From positions 381,878,049-381,942,048 of the forward strand of contig CM019064.1 in the NCBI GenBank assembly GCA_009667805.1: a stretch of 64,000 nucleotides of DNA, given 5' to 3'. The notes under the pieces are model-generated. The model saw nothing but the letters and a program-made list of their open reading frames with translations. It was not told the DNA's origin and did not search any database. The first letter of the stretch is position 1. Each line of letters begins with the position of its first letter. The translations under genes and the position numbers were made by a program. Positions 1-11,287 of the stretch are shown here, piece by piece. This DNA comes from Leptobrachium leishanense (taxonomy: Eukaryota; Chordata; Amphibia; Anura; Megophryidae).

Positions 1-528
1 ATGACCAGAGATGTTACCCAGTTCCTATTAGGGATGTGCGTTTCAGGTTTCGGAATTCGGAATTTTCACGAAATTTCCCGATTCGTGTTTTCGGATTCGG
101 CCGATTTTCCGAATCGGATCGGACCCGAAAACCGACAGATCCGAAAAGTTTTCCGAGCCAAACGAAATATTTTCGGAATTTTCGAATGGACTTGAAATGT
201 GTCAAATCAAAATTTATTTTCACTCTATTTATGATTTCGGTTCCATTCGTGATTTCGGTTCCATTTCGGTAATTCTGGACATTGTATATTTAACTATTAT
301 CGGTTATATCGCTGATTCTGTAAATTTTGTATTTGTAAATGCGACTGCGTATCACTTGTTTTTGTATCCAATGATCCGATAATTCTGTTGATACGATAAT
401 TCCTTCGTAATCGGGTTGGATCCGATTCGTCCGCGGGTCGCGCATGCGCGCGCATGTCGTAACTTTATTGAGCCAGTTTTTTGACAACTTTTTTGACAGG
501 CCAAAAAATAATGATTTTATTATTTATC

Positions 529-2484
529 ATGGCTGAAAGAGACGAGTCCCATTCGGACACCTCCTCATCTTCTTCCACCCATGAGACACCACCCAGGAAG
601 AAGCGGGCCAGCAACATGGCATTTGAGGAGATGTTGGAGCTGGTCCGCATCTTTGATCACAAAGATTATGACTGCCGTAAGGGCCCTTACGGCAGGAAGA
701 ATAACAACCGTAAGATCGTATCCTTGACAAACTCCGAACCACCATCCTGGAGCTGTTCGGGAAGGACCGGATGAAGGACCAGCTCCGAAAACGCTGGACC
801 GACCTCAAGACGCGCGAGGAGGAGCAGCTGAGGCACATCCGTCGCGTCATAGCCAAACGTAAGTGTCATGTTATATTGTAAAGCGCTGCGCAAACTGTTG
901 GCGCTATATAAATCCTGTATAATAATAATAATGTGCTTGCATGTGCTAATGTGCACAGAAATACGTTGATTTATCTAGTCCTTTTTTCATGCAATGTGAT
1001 TGTGAATAGCTTTGCGTTTTCACGACTCGTCATACATGCATTTTTGCCATAGCTCTTCTTTTTTGTGATTTTACGTATTCGTGAAAAATTTGACATTTGA
1101 TGTATGTAGATGAAGTTACAATGCTGGATTTCTTTTGGCACTGTGTGTACTGTAGTGTGCTGGGGGGGAGGTTGTTGTGATTGAGTGATGCATACGAGAA
1201 GACCCGCAGCTTGGCCAATATTGGCTCCCACCTGCGCATCAACAAAAATCTCTGCGTCTCTGCTAAGTGGTAGGATGGGACATGTAGTTCTTCTGAAAGT
1301 GCATCCAAACAGAGCCGCGCTCAATACATCCTCAGCAGCTGCTGAATTTGCTTTAGATGAAAATTTCAAAACAAAATGGCGGATTTCTGTTGTTTCTGCA
1401 ATATCCACAGTTTTATTAGCAGAAACTGAAAGTGAAACTGAGGCTGAGGCATCTATAAAATAACTAAAAGCAGTCGCACAATGCGTTTTGTACGCACACA
1501 ACACAAATAATAGTTTTTATTGAATAAACGTAATGTTTACTTCTGAAAAAAATATATAATTGAACGGTAATATATGTCTATGTGCAGAGGAAATAAATAA
1601 ATATTTTGTGACTTTAGAACTATGAGATGGGAGTAGTGGTGGATCAAGCTGGTAGTGCTAGTGGCTAGTGGAGGGGTGTCGCAATACTTTCGGCAATATA
1701 TTGTATAGATATACCATTTTTTCCAGTCTGCATTATTTACGTGTAATTTTTTGCATTTGGCAGAAGACAGGAAGAAGGCAAAGGCAGCATCTGCCCCGGT
1801 GGGCACCAGTGCCCCAGTGGAGGAGGAGGAGGAGCCACGGGCGACCACCAGCGCTGGTATATACTGTTTTATTTTGCAACGACTTTTGGTCAAAAACAGA
1901 AACATTTTTTGTTTACTGTATTTTAATTTAATTTTTTTATGTATAGCACAAGAGGAGCAGGAGGAGGAGCAGGAGGAGGAAGAGGAGGAGCAGGGCGATG
2001 GAGAGAGGGAGCCGGAGCCGCAGCAGGAGGCCGCGAGTCCAGGTTTTTTTTTTACTGTTGTATTTTGCATCGACTTTTGTTCAAAAATAAATCAGTTTTG
2101 TTGTTTATTGTATTTTTTATTTCTTTAATTTCTTAGATATAGCACCGGAAGAGATGCTGACGATGGTGGTGGAGGAGGAGGAGACGGAGGAGGAGTCAGA
2201 GCCTCAGGAGGCCTCCAGCACTGGTATATACTACTATTATATTTTTTCAAGACTTTCAGTCAAAAATAGAAACCTGCTTTACTTACTTTATTTTCCTTCT
2301 TTCATTTATTGGATATATAGAAGGAGAAGCCAGACCGGGCACGTCCAGCATTAGGATGATGAATAATAGGATGGCGATCGGAGAGCTACGCCTGGCTGTC
2401 AATAACATCGAAGCCATCCAGGAGTTGCTCCAGGAGTTGCGGGAGCATATTAGCAATGCCGCTGACATCCTGGAGTGGCAGTGA
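529..2484 (+). CDS. Five-exon Myb/SANT-like DNA-binding protein, with an exon 1 frameshift
   Basis: Exons inferred from GT-AG signals are 529-858, 1764-1856, 1947-2042, 2143-2223 and 2321-2484 (TGA at 2482-2484). Every junction is phase 1 and the joined frame stays open through exons 2-5. Exon 1 encodes a basic segment and the helix EEMLELVRIF, then a helix with KRWTDLKTREEEQL that resembles the third helix of Myb/SANT-like domains. Exons 2-4 encode Glu-rich linkers. Exon 5 encodes an amphipathic helix (ELRLAVNNIEAIQELLQEL) that could dimerise. The layout recalls the Myb-like accessory protein of Harbinger transposons and NAIF1-type host proteins, but the enclosing element has hAT-like ends. 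The frame changes between about 696 and 735, so this copy is probably broken or a further splice is missed. The first donor (GTAAGT) is strong; the third (GTTTTT) is weak. Confidence 0.6.
672..695. repeat. Perfect 24-bp palindrome inside exon 1
   Basis: This stretch equals its own reverse complement, starts CTGCCGTAAG and is centred on GGGCCC. It sits just upstream of the point where the reading frame of the Myb/SANT exon shifts, so it may be a small insertion or a duplicated arm. Its length alone, a multiple of three, does not explain the shift. Confidence 0.7.
876..932 (+). repeat. L2/SINE-type 3' tail (GCGCTATATAAAT plus AAT repeat)
   Basis: The segment reads AAGCGCTGCGCAAACTG then TTGGCGCTATATAAAT and an AAT-rich run. 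This is the hallmark 3' end shared by L2 LINEs and their dependent SINEs in amphibians. The same tail occurs at about 26653-26708, 49060-49110 and 63318-63365, and in reverse at 43893-43945. It lies in intron 1 of the Myb/SANT gene. Confidence 0.7.
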
Positions 2485-3168
2485 GACCAGCCTCCTCCCC
2501 TATGTTTGTTTGTGCCCCTGTTGGGCAGTTTGCCATCCTTGGCATGTTGTAAATACATTTTATATTTTTTCTATATTTTCCTGTTTGTGTGCGTTGCTTT
2601 TCCTTACTTAATAAGTTAATATGTATTGCTTGGTTTCCACACTGTTAAAATTATATGTACATAAATTTATTGACATTTCTATGGACCCTTTGTCATAAAT
2701 TTGTCAACATATTTGTGGCCATGAATGTGACTGTGCACATTCTACACTTCCTGCCTGGCCAAAAAATGTCACACACTAACACAACCTTGTTGTACTGCCT
2801 TGAGATTTGATTACTGACGTGGCATGGTTTTGTTAAGCTTAGGCGATGTCACAACAACATGGATTTTTGTCCACAGTCACATTCATTGTATAACCAAGAA
2901 TTTATCAAAAAATATTGATGGCAGCACTGCATGAAGTCTTCTCCGACACAACTCAAAGATCCTCAGTGCGGCTCAGGTCTAGTTTATTTGTCCCCGTTTG
3001 CAGCTTCACGCAACACCTCCTCCCAGCTATGAGCTCTCTCTCTCCCACCGCTGCCCGCTAAGACGCTGCCCGCCAACATGGTCACGTCTTTGCAGGAAGA
3101 CAACAGCGTGGGGGAACGGCAGCTGCCGACAGTCCCAAGACCTCGTCACAATGACGTCAATTCTGGAG
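2485..3168. other. 3' flank of the Myb/SANT gene; no further gene seen
   Basis: After the stop codon the sequence is A+T-rich. An AATACA hexamer near 2550 could act as a weak polyadenylation signal. No transposase motif or long reading frame was recognised up to the nested MITE. The part from about 2940 to 3168 is G+C-richer and may be a further unrecognised repeat. Confidence 0.4.
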
Positions 3169-3864
3169 TTAACCCCTAACTGCGACCAATGGTGGAGATA
3201 GGGGGTTCATTGGAACCCCCTATCTCCCGATCCGCGGCAGCTATCGGTTGGTTAATGTTTGGTATCTTTGGATCGACCAGAGCATGGCCTTTCCAACAAT
3301 ACCAAACATGACAATGTTAAAAATTATAAAAAATTAAAATATAAAAAAAATAAACAGGTTTTTTGTTTTGTTTTGTTAATGCAGCAATATTGTTGCCATT
3401 TCAATTATAATGTGAACAATGATGCTGCACTAAGGATTTTTGTATGGGGTGCGTTTGTTAAAAATAGTGTAATTTTCACCCAAAAAAATATAACAAGTCC
3501 CCATTTCAATTTTTTTTAACAAACGCAACTCATAAAATATAACCGCAAACACTCGCATGTTAAAATGTGAAAAAAACACTTTACACCTTGTAAAACAAAC
3601 ATTGAAAATTCTAATTTTATTGCATTTTTTGTTATAATATACAGACAGGACATGACGCATACATATGATAATGATATATTATGAATCATCTGCCGAGTCT
3701 GCCGGAAAGAACGATATATAACATGTCTGGGTCATATTATAAAATAAGGCTTCAAAAAAACGCGTTTAAACAAGAGGAGCGAAACTGTTAAAAATTAGCT
3801 CAGCAGCAGACCACACACAGGCGTGAAGGGAAGCCGTGAAATGCCTCAGCAGCGAAAGGGTTAA
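3169..3864 (-). mobile_element. piggyBac-like MITE with TTAA ends (copy 1)
   Basis: TTAA stands at both ends (3169-3172 and 3861-3864). The right end reads CAGCAGCGAAAGGGTTAA; its reverse complement matches the left end of the copy at 19604. An A+T-rich block (about 3340-3740) is clearly shared with the copies at 19604-20833 and 45770-47048, for example TTTCAATTATAATGTGAACA. The hairpin part is reduced here to one inverted repeat (about 3198-3228). TTAA target sites are typical of piggyBac and Kolobok transposons. No transposase is encoded. Confidence 0.7.
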
Positions 3865-4524
3865 TTTTTTTTTGTCTGTTTTAAATCATTTTATTTGTTT
3901 TTTTTTTTCGTTTCAGATCATTTTGATCAACTATTTTTCCGTTTTAAAACCTTTTTGTTCTGGTTTTTATTTTTAAAGTCAGACCATTCGGGTCAGTTTA
4001 GCGTTTTTTAAATCGTTTTGTTCTTTTTTTTTTGTTCCTTGGCTTTCATACCATTTTTGTAATGTGATTAAATAAAGTTGTGAAATGTATATTCATAAGA
4101 AAAAAAGGATCTTTATTTAATAAAAAAAACACGATAGAATCGCCAGAATTATCGTATCGACAGAATGAATTATCGGATCCGAAAAACAAACCAAAAAGTT
4201 ATTATAAAAAAATATATAAAGTATAAAAAAGTAAACCATAGTAGTTTACGTCAAAACGAATAGAGTTAGACACTTTGAAACGAGGAGAACAGACGTTCCG
4301 AAAAAACGAAAATTTACGAAATCACGAAAAGTCGATACAAAAAACGAGCAAAGTGACCTGAAAATACGAAAAATGGTCGATATTCCGAAAAATGTAAACG
4401 AGCCGAACCGAACCGAATCGAAACAGAAATCGGTCGAAACGAGCCAAATCGAAAATTTTAATCATCCGAACAAATCGAACCGAATCGAACTGAAAAAAAA
4501 TCGGTGCACAAGCCTAGTTCCTAT

Positions 4525-5618
4525 GTGGCAAGCCTGTGCGATTTCTTAGTACAATGCAGCTGTAAAGATTTGCACATATTATAAGTGCATCCATGGATTC
4601 TACCGTATATTAAATAGACCAGCAGGATTTTACTGTACATTAAATCCAGCTGGTGAGTTTTGCTGCACAGTTTAATCCCGTTTGTGAGTTATACTGTATA
4701 GTAAAATCCCACTGTTTGATTTCCTGTATTACAACAATATTGTACATTAGTAAAATGATAAAAAATCACTATTATGAATACTATCACATGAGTATTTTGA
4801 TGTCACAGCATAATTCCACACTCAGAAGTTACAATTCAATACATAGATGATAGTTACATAAATATTTATGTTTTATTATCATGTTGGTTGTTGGTGAGAG
4901 CCACAAAATTGATATTGGCATAATTAACAACAGCTGCAATATATCCACGAAAACAAATAATTACAAAGGCTTCCACTGGCTTACTGCCAGGTGCAAGCAG
5001 TGCACTGGCAGTTACCACTTGCACCTCTTTCTCCTTGGTAACACCCAAAATCCAGGATAATAAAACCATGACTGCAACTACACAGGACACTTAAGCAACC
5101 TACCTTAAACTCTGGTCCCCCTAGGTGTTTGGGTGGTATGATGTGAGTTTTCTTTGTGATTGGTTGCTTGGGCATACTGAGGATGCCTCAGGGAGCCTAC
5201 TACCCATTCTATTTTTTTCTGTTTCTCTTTCCTTCTTGACCCCAAGGTAGTCTTCTTCCCCTTCTCCCTCTTACGTATATGTACTAAAATAAGGACTGTT
5301 CTATACACAATAGGTAAATTACTCTGTAAAGCAAATTTCAGAGATTTGTTTTCTGGTGCCCTCTGAATAAACCCCCTCCCCCTCATTAAATAAAAAACAA
5401 ATGCGTCAACATTAGCATTTATTGGTCAGTGTTCAAGATTTAACGTTTATAGTGGATTTAAATACTTTCCTTCTACAATGTTGTACGCTTTGAGTTTAGG
5501 TATGTCAGGTTGAGGCATGTGTTCTACGGGACATTAGCAACAAAAAGAGGTTAAAACACTGGAACCCAGTTTACTGGGGAAACAAGATTAGACAAAGGTA
5601 AGTAAAGAATGACAAGTG
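4525..5618. other. No recognisable gene
   Basis: This is A+T-rich unique-looking sequence right of the hAT-like element. Only short spurious reading frames are visible. Several similar phrases around TTTTACTGTACATTAAA (about 4600-4720) suggest an old degenerate local repeat. Confidence 0.4.
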
Positions 5619-6410
5619 TATCTTGAGGCCTAGGTGGCTGCTCATGCCTGGACACGTGTTGAGGCCCCTGCCTGGGCTGGGAAGCCTGAGATTCTCCTAC
5701 CTGACCTGATTGCCGCAGAACACTGCTTTCTCCCGGCTGGGATTGGGATCAACGACAGGACAGCGCAGTGCAGACCTATTACACACTTCGCGGGCCATGG
5801 GAAAAAAACCGGGGAAGAAGTCCTGTCCACCGGAGGGCACTCGGCAGCAGGATATCCGCGATATGCTGGATGCTGACTGGAGACGGAGGCGCCAGGGCTC
5901 CCCGTCAGCCAAACCCTTACCACAGGATCTTCGGAGATAGATAGCTGGAGATGTGGCTACTAGAAGAGGCGCCTGATGTCGACCCCTGTTGCAAGAGCCA
6001 CACTTTTCTTTGAAGGCTCCACTGTGTCGTTGTTTAATGACTTACCATTTGTGACACTTTTGGGCCGGAGACGTTTTCGGGAGGTGACCGCCCTTTTGAG
6101 GAGCTCAGGGTTCGGTACCGATGGGGGGCGGCAGGGTCTTTACGCGTTCTTATGGGGGGCGGCAGGGTCTTTACGCGTTCTTGATGGGAATATCTGTCAC
6201 CAGGTCGTTACCCCGGAGGAGGCCTGGCCACTTCTTCAATCCCTAGGTATCTCGGGCCGCTGACCACCCTAAGGGCTCCCGTACACCTACCTCCGATCCC
6301 AGCTAGATGTCTGGTCTGTGCTCTCTTTTATTTCCGCTCCCTGCTAACTCTGTTTGTTGGCTTTTACTACTGCCCCTCTCCTTGTTCTTTTGCATTTTTT
6401 CCTGATAAAA
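5619..6410 (+). pseudogene. Relic of an L1/Tx1-type LINE ORF1
   Basis: A start codon at 5797 opens a short basic frame (MGKKPGKKSC...) that stops at 5940. A second frame (5976-6263) encodes the phrases VSLFNDLPFVTLLGRRRFRE and VVTPEEAWPLLQSLGI. These resemble the C-terminal domain of L1 ORF1 proteins, the RNA-binding chaperone that coats LINE RNA. The two parts are in different frames and the coiled-coil and RRM regions are missing, so the gene has an internal deletion. ORF2 is absent. A tandem duplication of about 31 bp (6119-6181) lengthens the relic. An A+T-rich end with ATAAAATATATAAAAG near 6403 may be the 3' end. Confidence 0.55.
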
Positions 6411-6431
6411 TATATAAAAGTCCTGAGACGC

Positions 6432-6460
6432 GTTTCGCCAGAGCATTCTGGCTTCAACAG
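6432..6460 (-). ncRNA. Hammerhead-ribozyme-like motif
   Basis: Read on the minus strand the segment is CTGTTGA, one A, a 5-bp stem GCCAG/CTGGC, then GAAACGCGTC. The tetranucleotide CTGA just before the core can pair with TCAG just after GTC, making a short stem I. This follows the type I hammerhead plan known from Penelope-like retroelements, but has an extra A before stem II and T in place of the core A (CUGAnGA). Self-cleavage cannot be judged from sequence. Confidence 0.4.
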
Positions 6461-6939
6461 TCAGTAAACTGTCGCCATAGGGGACAAGAAAGGGGCAAGT
6501 ACTGTCGAGTACTGCACAATTTGGTTTTCCTTTACTGGCTTATGTTTCCCTTTTAGGAACCATCTTCGGGAGACCTTAACTCCATAAAAGTTTTACTGTG
6601 CTTACTATATGAATTGTATGAACGAAACAGAAACACATATCCACATATATATGCTATATTAACACAATTTTGTTCGCACACGAACTGTATAGGAGTACAT
6701 TATATATATGTACTACAGTACATTATATACATACTGCCTTGCTCTATGCGCCCAAGGGATCCCATCCACATGGTGAACACAATAGCTTTATCAAAACATT
6801 CCCTCCTCCACCTCATTAACTGATAAATACTGCATAGGGTAAACCACAGCCACAAAGTAAAACTTTTGCACTCATTTTGGTAAATGTTGCATTATGGGAA
6901 ATATCCACAAAATGGAAACAGGAGATAAAAAAACTCTAA

Positions 6940-7660
6940 GGGCCCTATTACAATCTTCGCGCAAACATTCGCGTTGGCGCAAAAACGCATTAACGCGAGA
7001 GGTAGAACCCTTTGCGCTGAACTTCGTATTACAATGTCAGTGCAACAAACACGCATATTCGTCTACCGCGGGTGAACCTGTGCGAACCCTTTGCGAGCGT
7101 ATTGTACTGCGTGTGTCCTATACTTAACATTGTGAGGACAAACGCGAATGAACGCTGGTACGCGGATGGTATTACGATCTATGCGCAGGATTTAACACAT
7201 AGCTTTGCGCGCATAATTTTAGCAACTCAAAGCTGGTGTTAATGGCAAATCTGAACGACCTGGTCCAAACCAAAAAAAAAATGCAGCAAAGTATAGTTAC
7301 ACATTCTACTCATACCAAACCAATAAAATGGAGAAGTTGTGTGTGCATTTATTATTGCTGCAGCATATATGCGCAGATTGACTTTGGCAGGCGCAAAAAC
7401 TTAAAGTGAGATAATTGTGGTTCTTAAGTCTGATTGGCTGAATCGCATGAAAAAAAACAGTCCGCATACTGATTTCTGCGCGCAACGTTACTGCGCGAGC
7501 ATTTGTGCGCATCCGTTTTATGCACGTTATTGCTCGACGGATGAAAAAATGCACGAGGATTGTAATTCCAGCGTTGATTTATGCAAGTTAATGTTTAACG
7601 CTTGGCGCACAAATTCACACGATGCGCGAGCGTTTTAACGCGAAGATTGTAATAGGGCCC
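6940..7660. mobile_element. Harbinger-type MITE, 721 bp
   Basis: The ends are inverted repeats beginning GGGCCCTATTACAATCTTCG, flanked on both sides by TAA (6937-6939 and 7661-7663). A 3-bp TAA/TTA duplication with a GGGC-type terminus fits PIF/Harbinger elements. The interior is rich in GCGC and CGCG words and has no coding capacity. The terminal match is excellent, suggesting modest age. Confidence 0.75.
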
Positions 7661-7720
7661 TAAATTTATTTTGACTCTTTACATGAAATTACTTCAAGCA
7701 AAGAAAAAAACCAACAGCAT

Positions 7721-8030
7721 CAGGGTTATTCAAAGAGAATCAAAAAGTCATCTCACCTGCGTGAGCATTAACGTTAGCCGCGGTGTCTACTGCATTTACA
7801 ATCCAAACTATAACGGGTTAAGTAACCCGTTAGCGATTGGTATCTTGCGCTTTTCAGCGTGAGGTTACTGTACTTTGCGCTCCCTATGCTTAACATGGGG
7901 AGCACAAAGTGTTAATCAGCGTTAGGATTACAAAGTCCTAACGCTGACTAACGTCTGGCTCTGGTTAACGGAAAGATTGGCGATGTTACTGGAGTGAGAT
8001 TGTAGTTTAGCCCCTAGTTGTTTAATTGTG
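7721..8030. repeat. Degenerate MITE fragment with local inverted repeats
   Basis: CAGGGTTATTCAAAGAGAAT at the left edge is the terminus of the MITE family whose best copy is at 62230-63096. The following AAAAAGTCA also agrees with that family. The rest is diverged and contains short inverted repeats (for example TTAGGATTACAAAGTCCTAA). No right end was identified. Confidence 0.4.
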
Positions 8031-8140
8031 AGTTATTTGTGGGGCTAATTAAGTCATTTAGGCTTTAATTTGTTAGTTGTGCATATGTGTGAACAATTGG
8101 CATGTTTCCCTGGATTTGCATCCAGTCGGAGCAGCTACAT

Positions 8141-9980
8141 CAGGGCTCAAAATTTCAAGTCCCAAGCTACTAGCCAGACCATAAGAGTTACTCGCCACCA
8201 GTTGCCCCACATACCCTGCCCTAAACTCCGCCCCTAAACACACCTTCTTAAATTATCTTATGAAATTACACTGTTAAAGGTTTTATTCAGAATAAAGTTA
8301 CAAAAATAAATAACATTAATACCCAGGCATCAGATACATGTATACCCAAGCACCAGACCCAGACAAGTAGTTTCATCCATTAAGTACAGACTCCTCTCCA
8401 ACAGTTTTTAGGACCAAATTAATTTGGGGTTTATGCATCCGATATATCAAGTGGAACCTAATACTCCCATTATTCATATGCCAGGTTATCAATAGAAGTT
8501 AGAAGACCCCAAAGTCAGGTTTCCCCCTTGGATGCTTATATAGATGAATCCATAAATTTTCGTGTGCGATACTTCCATCCCCATTTTTTCTTTTTTTTGC
8601 ATCCTTCTGTATCACCCATCTCTTTCTTTATAAATAGAATTTATTTTGCATAACCTCAAATGCCTTCACCACCATTTCACCAATTATGGCCTCTAGCGGG
8701 AGTTGTAGCAGCGGCGCTGGTTCTGGCGTCACTTCCAGCGTGCTGACAGCTTGGCAGCTTTTTACTTTCCCTTAGTTTACACCAGGGGTGGGGAACCTTT
8801 TTTCTGCCAAGGGGCCCCCTTTACTTAATTTCTCTCCCCACTTGAATTCATTTCTCCCTCCCTTTAATTTATTTTGCCCAATTAATTTCTCTCTCTCCAT
8901 TTATTTAATTTCTCTCTCACCATTCATCTTTCTTTCCATTTCATTTCTCCCCCAATTCATCTCTCATTTCTCCCCCCAATTCATCTTTCATTTCTCCCCC
9001 CAATTCATCTTTCATTTCTCCCCCCAATTCATCTTTCATTTCTCCCCCCTATTCATCTTTCATTTCTCCCCCCAATTCATCTTTAATTTCTCCCCCCAAT
9101 TCATCTTTCATTTCTCCCCCCATAATTCATCTTTAATTTCTCCCCCCTCAATTCATCTTTCATTTCTCCCCCCAATTCATCTTTCATTTCTCCCCTCAAT
9201 TCATCTTTCATTTCTCCCCTCAATTCATCTTTCATTTCTCCCCCAATTCATCTTTCATTTCTCCCCCAATTCATCTTTCATTTCTCCCCCCATAATTCAT
9301 CTTTCATTTCTCCCCCCTCAATTCATCTTTCATTTCTCCCCCCATAATTCATCTTTCATTTCTCCCCCCAATTCATCTTTCATTTCTCCCCCTCAATTCA
9401 TCTTTCATTTCTCCCCCAATTCATCTTTCATTTCTCCCCCAATTCATCTTTCATTTCTCCCCCCATAATTCATCTTTCATTTCTCCCCCAATTCATCTTT
9501 AATTCTCCCCCCAATTCATCTTTCATTTCTCCCCCCATAATTCATCTTTCATTTTTCCCCCCAATTCATCTTTCATTTCTCCATTTCACCCCCTGCCGTT
9601 TATTTCACCCCCCCTCCGCTTACCTGACCTGGAGAGTAGAATGAGGGGGTGGAGATTATCCTTCACGCTGTGCCCGGAAGATTAGGGCCCCAGCGTGAAG
9701 GAGAAAGATCCAGCATGCAGCAGGACGGTCTGGTAGAGGTGCCGCGGCAACCCCCCCCTCCCTTCCAGGAAATGATTCGGGCAAGTCCCATTTGTTGACA
9801 GGCTGACCCGGAGCACTTCAGCTGGCCTTAAGAAAAAAAACACAACACGGCCGCCGGCTGAAAACGCAGCGCAGGCAGCACGATAGACTTTATCATGCTG
9901 CCTGCGTCTGCAGTTTTACTCGCCAGCGCTCAATTTCCCCTCGCAAAACGCGAGTATGCGAGTGGAAATTTTGAGGGCTG
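8141..9980. mobile_element. hAT-type element, 1.84 kb, non-coding
   Basis: The exact 8-bp repeat AGCTACAT flanks it (8133-8140 and 9981-9988). The left end CAGGGCTCAAAATTTC pairs with the right end read in reverse, CAGCCCTCAAAATTTC. This is a standard hAT structure. The interior has no transposase. It holds a second hAT-like terminus (CAGGGGTGGGGAACC near 8783) and a long CT-rich minisatellite, so it has probably grown by nested insertion and repeat expansion. Confidence 0.8.
8930..9590 (+). repeat. CT-rich minisatellite, unit about 23-24 bp
   Basis: The unit is close to AATTCATCTTTCATTTCTCC plus a C run of variable length and is repeated about 28 times. The changing C-run length alters the spacing. 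The apparent 226-residue reading frame across it is only a translation of the repeat and should not be taken as a gene. Confidence 0.85.
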
Positions 9981-10397
9981 AGCTACATTGTTTTTTCGTA
10001 TTGATATATGCAGTATTTTTATGCAAAGCTCTTTTGATGTCTGTAGGACATGACTCTTTTGATCTCACAATAAAGATATTAGTTGCACCTTTACATTCGC
10101 ACGTCAATTAAATCTGTTTTTCCATGTTTAATAAGACCACAAAAAAATGATACTTATCTTTTTGTCAGTTTTGGTGCCGTTCACTATTAAAACAGATATA
10201 GGGGGTTATTCAGAGAGCACTGAAATTTTGGCGCTCTCTCATTTGGCACACTTGGGTGCACTTCGTTTAACTTCAACGACCCTGCGGTGAATTCAGCATT
10301 CACCACAGTGTCCCCGAAGTGAACCGAACGCCGCTGAAAAAAAACAATCAGCAGCTGAAATTAGGATAAAAAAAAAAGAAGCCGGGAGGCGGACCTT

Positions 10398-10409
10398 CAA
10401 GATGGCCGC
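10398..10409 (+). promoter_or_regulatory. YY1-like site at the LINE 5' end
   Basis: CAAGATGGCCGC lies 18 bp from the apparent start of the LINE. Mammalian L1 promoters carry a similar YY1 site (CAAGATGGCCG) near the 5' end that fixes the transcription start. The placement here suggests the same role, but this is inference from motif and position. Confidence 0.5.
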
Positions 10410-11287
10410 ATCTTAACTAAGCTCCGTCGTTGAGATCCACAGCTTGGTGGAATTACTGCCTCACACCGGCTGGCTCATCGACCCCTGGGGTGATTTCTGC
10501 CTGCTGTACCACCTGGGACTCTGGCGCTTCTCCCCCCTTCATCCCCGGAGGTGTCTAGGCCGAGATTCGGCCGGTGCCATACCCGAGTTAACTTGCGGGT
10601 GCGCAACCACGGGTCCGAGCGGGCCGAGGTCCACAGCACTCCATACTCTCCCCTGACCCAGAGGAGGGGGCGGAGGGGGTGATCCGTCGCCAGCTTATTC
10701 GCTGTCGGAGACGTTCGTCCTTCCGAGGAGGACTGAGGCTCGGGGTCTCTACGTGAATCCCGCACGTGCCGCGGCCTACCGCGTGGAACAGGTACTACCC
10801 CTAACCAGCCGGACGAAACCTGCCCTTTTCCTGCGCCCAGTGTCTCGGACTAACTCACGGAGGAGGGGAGCCGCACGCCGTTGCGACCCCCCACCGTGGG
10901 CGGCGGGGGAGTAACCCCTCAATTGATGCCGACGGGGGGAATACCCTGACCCGGACCGCGCAACCCTTCCCCACGTGGTCGGGCGGGGCGCCCCCTGCGT
11001 TCTGTCCTCCCTGCAGCCCGGTGGGCCACTATCATATGACCTCACTGCGGGTGGGAGAGATCCCCCGCTTCTGACAGGTGAGACCTCCACAAATTTCAGG
11101 ACATTACTCCCCACGTGCCTGTTAAGGGAGAGGGGGACTTTTTGTTGACCTCTAGGAGGCCCACTGATCCAATACTTTTAATTTCTACGGTGACCCCTAG
11201 GAGACCCTATACCCACGCATATTCAATTTTTCTGGTGGGCCCTGCGCAGCCCACCGCCTCACAACATAAATTTTTTTTTTTTTGAAA

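Larger units (their letters stand above)
29..4516 (+). mobile_element. hAT-like DNA transposon, 4.5 kb, carrying a Myb/SANT gene
   Basis: The element is bounded by the exact 8-bp direct repeat GTTCCTAT at 21-28 and 4517-4524. The left end reads TAGGGATGTGCG and the right end, reverse-complemented, reads TAGGCTTGTGCA, a short imperfect terminal inverted repeat. An 8-bp duplication with a (T/C)AGGG-type terminus is the signature of hAT transposons. Both subterminal zones (about 30-200 and 4130-4510) are dense in TTCG/CGAA words, which may be repeated protein-binding sites. Inside are a spliced Myb/SANT-like gene (529-2484), an L2/SINE-type tail and a nested piggyBac-like MITE (3169-3864). I see no hAT transposase, so the copy is probably non-autonomous. 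A 185-bp MITE with the same ends lies at 49766-49950. The boundaries are seen directly; the family assignment is inference. Confidence 0.8.

Noticed and set aside
8788..9468. A 226-codon open frame
   Set aside because: It is a translation of the CT-rich minisatellite, with repeated HLSFLPP-type units, and has no gene-like composition.
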